Below, piece after piece: positions 56,036 through 64,000 of a stretch of DNA of 64,000 nt. Source of the DNA: Amborella trichopoda (taxonomy: Eukaryota; Streptophyta; Magnoliopsida; Amborellales; Amborellaceae); the NCBI RefSeq assembly GCF_000471905.2, contig NW_006499603.1:2646783-2710782 (forward strand). Direction: 5' to 3'. The position numbers and the translations under genes were made by a program. The notes beneath the pieces were generated by a model. It made no database searches. It was not told where the DNA came from and saw only the letters and a list, made by a program, of their open reading frames with translations. Each line of letters begins with the position of its first letter. The first letter of the stretch is position 1.

Positions 56036-57719
56036 ATGGGTCCCCGATGTGGAATAAAAAAAGAGAAGTCGGTCCATAAAGCCTGACAAACAGTAGAAAC
56101 TTTGGTAATCTTAGAATGGCCCCAAAACTGATCAAGATCTTAGTCAAGACTCTTAAAAGTCTCCTACCAAGTTTCATCACAATCCTACATGTCCAAAGCA
56201 GTGCATATTGACAAACGGTTCAGGCATAATCAACTTGTATCACCCTGAAATGGACTCCTATAACTAGAACCCTACTTTCGGAGCATCAAACGGCCGTTGG
56301 ACCACTACCATTGGATCCAGCATGATTGAAAACCCTCAGGGGATCAAATTTTAGCTTAAACGGACACTCAAGGAATAAGTTATGGGTAAAATATCAAAAT
56401 AGAAGTAGCCGCACACTATTCTTGTGCAGCCACGCTGAAACTAAACTCTATAAATGGGACAGTCAAGAACAGTGAATTGTGACTCTCATATCTCACTCTT
56501 TCCAAGTCGTATCGTGCTCAAATTTTGTGAGCGTGTTCATCTCATCGAGACGAGCATTTCGATATGTGGCACACCCCATGACGACGCCCGAGCACGGAGA
56601 AACGTTAGAGAGAAGTTGCTGATCCGTGAAGAAAGTTGCAGGAAATTCAGCAGCGACACGTCATGAACCCAATCGACATGAATCCAGCCGCATCATGTGC
56701 GTAAGGTCCATGACTATCACCGGTCTGAACCTCGTACATGTTAAACGGTCAGATTTCGCACACGAAGCTGATGAAATGGCTGCAAATTTTGACGTTAGAG
56801 TTTTAGATTCTGGCCAAAACTCAAGAGTTGCAAAATCTTCATTCGGGCACAAAATCGAGCTACCTTTGTTGCCATGCAATCATGTCGTCATGCTCAGTGT
56901 GATCCAGCGAATAAATCACATAAAAATATCAAGAAACGAGCACACTATCTATATGAAGTTTGCAAGATTCATCCAAATTTCAAGTCGCATGATCGTGACT
57001 TAAAAACATGATCCATGGCTCGATGTTGGTATCAAATCGATCACCATGCCGAGACCTAAAAGAAAGCAATCATCTTTTGGACAAATCGACACCAGAACAA
57101 CCTCGGATCATCCACAAAAGATCACGCACGTTCTAGAGGAGCAGCAGAGACTGTTTTGAAATTTCATGAATTGTTAGGAAGGGGCAAATCAGCCATATTG
57201 CACCCTATTTTTTTATTTTATTTAATTCAATTAAATCTTAATTTTTAGCAATTAGGTTTAATTTTGATCAATCCACCCATGTTTGGGCAAAACTCTATAT
57301 ATATCACGTACTATCACTATACAGGGACCGAACTTTGCTTAATAAAATCTTCATCTCTTCTTATCATTGGGTCAAGTTTTGAGCGAGACAAGAAGGAGAG
57401 AGAAAATTTTAGGGCGGTACCTATGGGCTTAAGAAAACAAGGAGATTGTAGGTCCAGGGAGGTGATTTCAAACCAGCTGGAGGCTTGCCGTCATGATCTA
57501 AGAGGGCACCTGTACAAGTCAGCCCGAGTAAGTCACGGACCCAGGTGAGGTTTTTCCCCACCTCACAAATAAAATTCCTCTCTAACTAATTGGGCACCTG
57601 CCCTTGTTCTGTGAACAAGGTTCCTAAGAAAGGAGTCTCAGGTCCTAGGTCTTCCGAACCCGAGAAACGTGTCACCTGATGACCTAGATCTGGGGAGGCG
57701 AGATCGAGGCATCCCACCA
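56036..57719 (+). mobile_element. 3' LTR of copy F/G (internal deletion)
   Basis: Starts TGAAGAGAGTTTTCAGCACC, contains the U3 boxes (GTGAGCGTGTTCATCTCATC at 56527-56546, TTCGATATGTGGCA at 56556-56569), TATA at 57296-57304, and the CATTGGGTCAAGTTTTGAG box. Near 57430 it jumps from the R region to AAAACAAGGAGATTGTAGG in U5, so the stretch that holds the minisatellite in other LTRs is deleted. The terminus GAGGCATCCCACCA (57706-57719) fits the consensus GAGGCACCTAACCA. The next base is gag of copy I. Confidence 0.78.
57296..57304 (+). promoter_or_regulatory. LTR TATA box
   Basis: CTATATATATCACG follows CCCATGTTTGGGCAAAAC, in the same arrangement as the other LTRs. Confidence 0.6.
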
Positions 57720-59190
57720 CACCCCTTTAGAGAAATCCAAAGTTCGAGGGGAAGTCTTCTTAAGATCCATCACGGTGACAGCCGTGCTAACCATCCCTCT
57801 TTGCTGATTGCCTCGAGAGTTTGGTCAAGAGTTCCCGGAGCTTCAGTTGCTGCCTACATCTAAGGACTATTGTCGTGACCCACCATGCTGTCGGAACAGG
57901 CTTTTGATGCGAACTGACTTGGAAATCACCTCCGACATGGAGGTTGGATTCGAGGCCTCAACATGCAAAGGGATCTTAGGTCGTATATTACGAACACAAG
58001 TCTGGACTACTTTCATATCTGACATGGGATTGGATTGGTAAGTAGCCAAGTCTCTCCATCTTGCTATGAACTAGTCGACGGGCTCATCTGGTCCTTGGGT
58101 CAAGGTGAAAATCTCAATGGCTTGAACCTTTCTTTCGACCTCGTAAAAGTGTTGGTAGAACAATCGCTCCACTTCCTCCCAGGTTTGCACAGAGTTGGGT
58201 GAGAGTCGCGCATACCACTGAAATGTTGTGCCGTCAAGGGTTTCAACAAACTAACGGAGTAGGAGCCTCCCATCAGATGTTATTTCCTAACATGCTTCTT
58301 GAAAGTGAGAAATATACTGATGAGGGGAACTTGTGCCATTGAAGGGGGGGAGCCTTCCCTTCTGGTAGTTAGGGGGAAAGGGACCTGATCTAAGTATGAG
58401 GGGTACGACTTTTAATAGAGCGTTGTCCCCTACATACTCGGGATCTTCCTATTCGACAAGCTATGAGTGACCATGGCGTTAATGTCAGCCTGTGAGATTG
58501 GGCGAGGAGCGGAATTTTCATGCGAAGCCGGAGAGTGAGGAGGTCTCGGGGCTATATCGATAGAATGGTGGAAGTTAGCCTCCTGCTGGAACGAACTCCT
58601 AGAGAGCTGAGCATTCTCCATACAGTCGATTTTTTCCATCATCGTACTCACCATGTGTTGGAACCTATTCATGCGTTCCTCTTTATTATCGTTAGGCTCG
58701 TCGAAGACCATCACACTAACCCTTTCTTCTGGAAGGTCAATCTCTAGTGCAGCCGAGGTCTTTCATGCTTACCGGACTGGCAGTGGCAAGTCGGTCAGTA
58801 AGGGTTCGGCGTGCCCCGACTGGATTTGAGCTTTGTACGTCGACCGTGTGAGAACCAGCTCTTGACGGTCTTGGTACCATGAGTGCTGTGAGGTCAGGTC
58901 GTCTCCTACGACGATGACAACCACAAAATATTCTGGTGCTTCTTCTTCAAGCTTTATTGTCTTCTGGAGTGGGTAGAAAGGGTTCTTGGGAAGAAGGTCA
59001 ATGAAGCTTGCTGCGCTGATTGTCTTTGTCGCTTCCGAGGTGAGGATTCGAAGACCTCTATCACGTTTCGCGTTGAGACTCTGATGCATCGTTCTCCAGA
59101 GCTGGGATTGGGACCGGGACTGGTCCGCTTTTCTTGCTCATGAGAGAGGCGTCTCCATGAGATGGGGTGAGGGGTGTGGACCTCAAACAA
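57720..59190 (-). pseudogene. gag: gag, copy I (C-terminus removed by insertion)
   Basis: Minus strand. 58769-59089 is the N-terminal part (KRDRGLRILTSEATKTI, LPKNPFYPLQ), which aligns with 45881-46060 of element H. 58430-58714 has EERMNRFQHMVSTMMEKIDC and PRPISQADINAMVTHSLSNR. The gag domain proper (58060-58430) is frameshifted. 57867-58049 has IPLHVEASNPTSMSEVISKS and FRQHGGSRQ. The zinc-knuckle part is missing, because the + strand LTR of copy F/G ends at 57719 within this gene. Confidence 0.82.
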
Positions 59191-60250
59191 GGGTCAATCC
59201 GGGCCCATGCTTTGGCTTGAAAGAAGTCGGGGGTTGAAGGACTTTGTCACCCATCGGGTGTTTGCCTCGAGTTCTTTTGTGGTTTCCCGAGACATGACCG
59301 ACCTGATGGGGTTGGCTCAAGATGGTACACTTTGGGAAGGCCTTCGAGTACCACATCGTGTGGTGCTTGCCCTGAGGAGAAGGGGCGATTGGAGTAGGGG
59401 TGGACTCGCGACGGTGTATGAGTCGAGAGCCAGGAACAGTCCATGATGGCGACATGTGTGGGCCCCTTGATGTAGAATTCTGGGTGATTTGGGTGTCAAC
59501 CTGAACTCGAGCACTCGATTTGCCTTAGGTGACCGAGAACTACGAGAATGTGTCTATAAGGGAACAAGCGGGAGCTTACCTCTTACCGAGTGTGCAAGTG
59601 TGTGCTAAGAGAGAAGACGAGGGGGTCGTCTCCCATGTACTAGGATTGGCGCAGGGATAGTGTCACCCCAAGTGGTGGGATACTCATGCATGGCACGGGA
59701 AGGATTTGTCCCGAGGAGACCCAATTCTGGAGACCGACTCGAGGCGACACGGCAGTTGCCCCAAGCTATGGCTTGAGTGGATGACCCACGAACCTCAGTG
59801 TGTGCGCGAGAGGTGGAGGCCCCAAGGTCTCCACTTCTAAGCACAGTGGTGCAGGAATGTAGGAGGTAGCATTGCAGCGACCCACAGGAGCAATGGCAAC
59901 TTGTTTGCCTTTTGCAGCTAGGGATTGTGCAGCCTTCTGGCATGCCGCCCATGCAAGGTACTTTGGTGGGAGGTCCACTAAAGCTTGGAGATAGGGAGTT
60001 AGGGACTTTCAATTCCCTCCTCACACCTATCCAGGCCATAACCTTGAAGCCAAACATTAGGTCTTCACTCAAGAGGAAAGTTGGGAACAAGGTTTTGGGA
60101 ACCTGTTCTTGGGGTGGGTTTGCGAATGTGGGGATCAGAAAGTCCTTGATTCGGACAAATGGGTTAGAGAACCCAAAAACCATGTGGTGCAATTAACTTA
60201 AATAAAAGGAGAGACGGATTAAACAGAGACAATCCGACGATGGGGTAGTG
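59191..60250 (-). pseudogene. Leader with conserved open frame, copy I
   Basis: The frame 59605-60192 (195 residues) has NPFVRIKDFLIP, FPTFLLSEDL, VMAWIGVRRELKVPNSLSPS and KVPCMGG. These are the same motifs, in order, as in element H and copies B and C. A frame shift then moves homology to 59766-59978, with TLGPPPLAHTLRFVGHPLKP. The region between 59191 and 59600 is homologous to the H leader next to gag but has no shared frame that I can follow. Confidence 0.55.
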
Positions 60251-60270
60251 TGTCCCCAGTGGAGTCGTCA
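60251..60270 (-). promoter_or_regulatory. Primer-binding site, copy I
   Basis: On the minus strand the site reads TGACGACTCCACTGGGGACA, three bases from the LTR end at 60274. TGA replaces the usual TGG; a G to A change after insertion would explain it. Confidence 0.7.
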
Positions 60271-60273
60271 CAC

Positions 60274-61105
60274 TGATTAGATGCCTCAATCTCACCCTCG
60301 AGTCTGCACGTGCCTCGAGTTTCAAAGAGAACCCGAGACCTGAGACCATTCTTTCGGGAACATTGTGTATAAAACAAGGGAAGCTACACTAACCGGTGAG
60401 AGAGAAATTAGTGTGTGAGGCGGGACACACCTCACCTGGGTTCGTGACGCACTTAGGATGACTCTTGTGGGCACCCAATTAGATCACGATGGAAAGCCCC
60501 CCAAGCCTACGGCTTGTTCGTAATCGCCTCCCTTGACCCATTCTCTCCTGTTTTTGCAATCGCACACGTACATGTTAGTATACAAGACAAGTGGGATTGA
60601 GGACCTCACTTTTCCTTTAGGTGAATGCACATTCGAGGGATAAAATAAAGAAATGGAGACCAGTCTGATGTTCACCTGGTCTTTTAGAGAGTAGAATGAG
60701 AGGAAAGCGGGGGAGATATTAGAAAATAAAATATTAGTACGGCTCTCAACTAATCTCTCAAAGAGAAAAATAAACTCTTAGAGGTTGGTCTGCTTTTCAC
60801 CCAATACTCTAAGGAAGGAACTTTAAAGACTGGTATGGCTTTCAACCAGCACTTTAAAGAAAGGGCTTTAAATACTGACATGACTTTCAACCAGCGCTTT
60901 AAAGATGCAATGTGTGTTTCAGAAATAAATGAAGATAATATGATCAAGAGAGAGAAAGAAAGTGGGAAGAAATAGAATAAGGGAAAAGAAGAGGAGAAAA
61001 GAGATGATAAAGATGAATGAAAGAAAAGAAATTTGACCAGGTGGCTAGACTATAGCAGAGGCAAGACTAATACGGTAGCTAATTTGGCGTGGTAGCTAGA
61101 TGGGC
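60274..61105 (-). mobile_element. 5' LTR of copy I, interrupted by LTR J
   Basis: Terminus TGATTAGATGCCTCAATCTC at 60274, U5 box (GGCACCCAATTAGATCACGA near 60470) and a purine-rich R region. The block 60750-60905 holds three or four diverged units on ACTGGTATGGCTTTCAACCAGC and CTTTAAAG. At 61105 (GGGCACAAA) the sequence meets a complete LTR terminus. The rest of this LTR should lie beyond LTR J, outside the window. Confidence 0.75.
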
Positions 61106-61914
61106 ACAAATGGTTAGGTGCCTCGATCTCACCCTCCTGGTCGGGATGACCTAGTGGCACGTGTCTTGGGTTTCAAAGGAAACCGAAACTTGAGATCACT
61201 CTCTCAGGAACCTTATTAAGAAACAAGTGTAGGTATACTAACCGATGAGAGAGGAATTGTAATGTGAGGCAAGACACACCTCACCTGGGTCAGTGACTCA
61301 CGGGGGCTGATTCGCACGGGCGCCCTCTTAGATAACAACGGAAAGCCCCCCAGTCTTACAATCGATTCGAAATCACCAGCCGTAGCCAGTACCCTCATGT
61401 TTCAGCAATCACACACACACACACACACAGTTAATTTAAAAGATAAGTGGGTCAAGGAACCCCACCTTGTCTTAAGCCGAATGCACATAGGCATGCACAT
61501 TCAAAAGAAGTAAAAAAGAGTAAGATGATAGATGAAAGGAGAAGAAAGAGATAGAATAGGGGAATGGGGAAGATAGAAATTTGACCAAGTGTTTAGACTA
61601 ACACAATAGATATACCAACAAGTGATTAACTCGACGTGGTAGCAAGATGGGTACAGTGACTAAGACTGGCACAAAAGTAATAGTGCTAGACGACGAGACT
61701 ACCATAGTATTTGACTTAGCCTTCCTTGGTCAAATGAGAGGGAAAGAAGAAATAACAGAGAGAAGAAAAAGAGAGGGAAGAGAAATAAAAAAGGAATAGA
61801 GGAGAGAAGAAGGGAGAAGAAAAAGAGGAGGAAGAAGAAAGAGAGGGGAGAAAAAAGGAATGAAGAGAGAGAATAAAGACATAAGAAGAGAGAGAAAGAA
61901 GAGAGAAAAGAAAA

Positions 61915-62712
61915 GAGAAACATGGACGGCGATGAGATTTCGTTGTCCATGACAGAGGAGGAAAAAGGGAAATGAACATGGACGGCAATGAGCTTCTACC
62001 ATCTATAATAGAGAAGAGAGAAAGTTGAAGAGCATGGATGGTGATGAGCTTCTATTGTCCATGATAGAGGAGAGAGAAAATGAAAGAAGACATAGATGGC
62101 GATAAGCTTTTGCTGTTCATGACATAGGACAGAGAGTATGGAAGAAAACATGGACGGTGATGAGCTTCCATCGTCCATGACGTAGGAGAGAGAATAGAAA
62201 GAAACATGGACGGCAATGAGTTTCCACTGTCCATGACATAGGAGTAAGAAAAGAGAGAAACCATGGACGGCGAGGAGTTTCCACTGTCCATGACAAAGGA
62301 GTAAGAAGAGATAGAAAACATGGATGGTGATGAGCTTCTACCGTCCATGACAAAGGAGTGAGAAGAGAGAGAAAACATGGGCAGTGGTGAGCTTCCACCG
62401 TCCATGACAGAGGAGTGAGTTGAGAGAGAAAATATGAACAGCGATGAGCTTCTACCATCCATGACAAAGGAGTAAGAAGAGAGAGAAAACATGACATCGA
62501 TGAGCTTCTGTCTTCCATGATAGAGGAGTAAGAAAAGAGAGAAAACATGGATGGCAAAGAGCTTCCGTCGTCCATGATAGAGGAGTAAGAAGAGAGAGAA
62601 AAAATGGATGACGATGAGCTTCCGTCGCCCATGATAGAGGAGTAAGAAAAGAGAGAAAACATGGATGACGAAGAGCTTTCGCTATCCATGATAGAGGAGT
62701 AAGACAAGGGAA
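61915..62712 (-). repeat. Palindromic 57-bp minisatellite array in LTR J (about 14 units)
   Basis: Each unit contains CATGGAYGGYGATGAGCTTC, then CRYCGTCCATGAYAGAGGAG and TAAGAAGAGAGAGAAA. Starts include 61921, 61977, 62033, 62091, 62149, 62205 and 62262, so the period is 56-58. Within each unit CATGGACGG and CCGTCCATG are an inverted pair around a 13-15 base loop. The array occupies the LTR position held by the unrelated 47-bp array in other LTRs. Minus-strand frames 62052-62492 and 62117-62758 give repeats on FSLLTPLSWTVEAHHRPC; because 57 is a multiple of three these frames stay open, which does not by itself show coding. Confidence 0.85.
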
Positions 62713-62819
62713 TTTTGATAGAGGCCCGACCTGCCACTCGGGTTAAGGCTTGACTCACTGTTTATGTCTCAAAAGTAAGAAGACATCACACCCGACGATA
62801 GGCTCCGCCATGAATGAAC

Positions 62820-63180
62820 AAAGAAGAAAGAGAGAGAACATGGAGAAAGGAGGAAGAGAGAGATTAAGAAAGTGAGGAAACACAGGAAAGATAGAAGAGA
62901 GAGAAGGAAAGTGAATAACGAAGATCAAGAAAGAGAGAGGAAAAAGAAAGAGATAGATGAGAGGAGAGAGAGAAGGAGTTAGATGAGGGGACGAGAGAGA
63001 AAGCGATAGACGAGGCAAAGAGAGACAAAGAGATAAGAGATTGAAAGAGAGAGAAAAAGAGGAGAGAGAAAGAGAGTGAAGAGAGGAAGAAAAGAGAGAG
63101 GAGAGGAGAGAGGAGAGAGAAAGAGAGAGGAGAAAAGAGAGAGATAAGAGGAGAGAGAGAGACGAGAGGAGAGAGAGAAA
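62820..63180 (-). repeat. Purine-rich (GA)n tract in LTR J
   Basis: About 360 bases of almost pure GA on the + strand (CT on the element sense strand), directly downstream of the TATA region in element sense. The same place in other LTRs carries shorter tracts: 270-360, 10090-10240, 34520-34640, 38365-38445 and 48808-48912. Frames read through it (62755-63270) are Leu/Ser-rich low-complexity products. Confidence 0.8.
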
Positions 63181-63326
63181 GATACCTTCACCAAAGGGTG
63201 TCAAACTTTTCTTCTCTCTCCTCTCTCTCTCTCCAAGACGTGCCCACAATTTATATTTGAATACTCCCAAATATTAGTCATGAGACTGAAAAATGAGGGG
63301 TCGTTGGACAATTAGGTTTAACATGT

Positions 63327-63335
63327 ATTTATAGA
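63327..63335 (-). promoter_or_regulatory. LTR TATA box (LTR J)
   Basis: On the minus strand the text reads TCTATAAATAC, downstream of CCCATATTTTGGCCGAAT, a diverged form of the conserved box. Confidence 0.5.
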
Positions 63336-64000
63336 ATTCGGCCAAAATATGGGTGTATACTCAAAATTATTCTAATTGATGATAATCAAAATTTAATTAA
63401 ATTAAAATAAAATCCAAAAATGGGTGTAAAATGACTGTTTTGCCCCTACACAACAATACATGAAATTCTAAAACAATCCCTGCTGCTGCCCTAGAACTTA
63501 CGTGATCTTCCATGGATGATTCGAGGCTGCTCCGACATCTGGTTGGCCGAAAGATGATTGCCTTCTTGTTGGGCTTGACATGACAATCGATTTGATATCA
63601 ACTTCAAGCCATGGATAGTGTTTTAGGCCACGATCATGTGACTCGAAATTTACATAGATCTTGAAAACTTTCGATTGATAGTGTGCTTGTTTCTTAATGT
63701 TTTTCTTTGGTTTCTTCGCTAAATTGTACCGAGCATACCATCAAGATCACGTTGCAACAAACGCAACATAATTTCATGTTTGGATGAAGATTTCGTCGTC
63801 TTGGATTTTTTATCGGATCTTGAAATTCGGCGGTCCAAATCTATAGAAAATTTGTCACCTTCGTGTGTCGAATCCAACCGTTCATCATTCACGGGGTTTG
63901 GACTAGACATAGCCTTGGACCTTATGTACATAGTGCAATTGGTTTCGCGTCGATTGGGTACGTGAGTCCCATGATATGTTCGCTCGAGTGAGGCGTGTTG

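Larger units (their letters stand above)
61106..64000 (-). mobile_element. LTR J (inverted), nested in LTR of copy I, runs off window
   Basis: Starts exactly at the terminus TGGTTAGGTGCCTCGATCTC. It then has the U5 box GGGCGCCCTCTTAGATAAC (61318), CA microsatellite (61410-61428), the GA-rich block (61735-61915), a palindromic 57-bp array (61915-62712), a second GA-rich block (62820-63180), the CTCTCTCCAAGACGTGCCC box (63220-63245), TATA at 63327-63335 and U3 with CATGTATTTATAG and the CCATGGATGATTCGAGG box. At 64000 it is still within U3, by comparison with 38580-39260. The internal region of this element would lie on the right, outside the window, if this is its 3' LTR. Confidence 0.78.

Noticed and set aside
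62117-62758. 213-residue minus-strand frame
   Set aside because: It stays open because the repeat unit is 57 bases, a multiple of three. The protein is the repeat translated over and over, and the frame 62052-62492 is equally open.

Overview
The window is plant repeat DNA, very probably angiosperm heterochromatin. Essentially all of it consists of decayed, nested and rearranged copies of one family of large Ty3/gypsy LTR retrotransposons. I see no host gene, rRNA, tRNA or CRISPR array. The family belongs to the Tat lineage (Ogre/Retand/Grande relatives). The evidence is a pol order of reverse transcriptase, Ty3-type RNase H, a second archaeal-type RNase H and integrase, together with a long 3' untranslated region (3'UTR) rich in tandem repeats. 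A primer-binding site that reads TGGCGACTCCACTGGGG (with variants) lies 3 bases after an LTR end ...CTAACCA. No copy is intact: every coding block has stops and frameshifts.

Layout by orientation. (1) 1-12408, + strand: LTR remnant (1-630), pol copy A (631-5174), 3'UTR (5175-8894), LTR (8895-11344), then a primer site and leader (11345-12408). (2) 12409-16530, - strand: copy C, made of LTR end, primer site, leader and gag fused in frame to the second RNase H. (3) 16531-37246, + strand: LTR piece, integrase copy D, a 3.4-kb foldback-type insertion (19073-22451), D 3'UTR and truncated LTR, pol copy E (27170-31657), E 3'UTR and LTR (to 36270), then RNase H and integrase start of copy F. (4) 37247-50317, - strand: element H, nested in copy F/G, with both LTRs, leader and gag but no pol. 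(5) 50318-57719, + strand: the rest of that integrase (G), its 3'UTR and its 3' LTR. (6) 57720-64000, - strand: gag and leader of copy I, its LTR, and another LTR (J) inserted in it and running off the window.

LTR and 3'UTR limits follow from element H. Its outer ends interrupt one integrase without apparent loss of target, so the LTR is about 2.5-3.0 kb, starting near TGAACG and ending CTAACCA. The 3-5 kb between pol and LTR is therefore a 3'UTR. Both regions carry expanding tandem repeats that differ between copies: 47-bp and 57-bp arrays in the LTR, and 35-bp and 52-bp arrays in the 3'UTR. Many stop codons look like CAG to TAG or TGG to TAG/TGA changes, as expected from deamination of methylated cytosine.

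The most unusual structures are the foldback element at 19073-22451 (three direct and one inverted unit of about 0.4-0.6 kb between inverted arms), a conserved open frame between primer site and gag in four copies, the palindromic 57-bp array at 61915-62712, and an in-frame gag-RNase H fusion in copy C.
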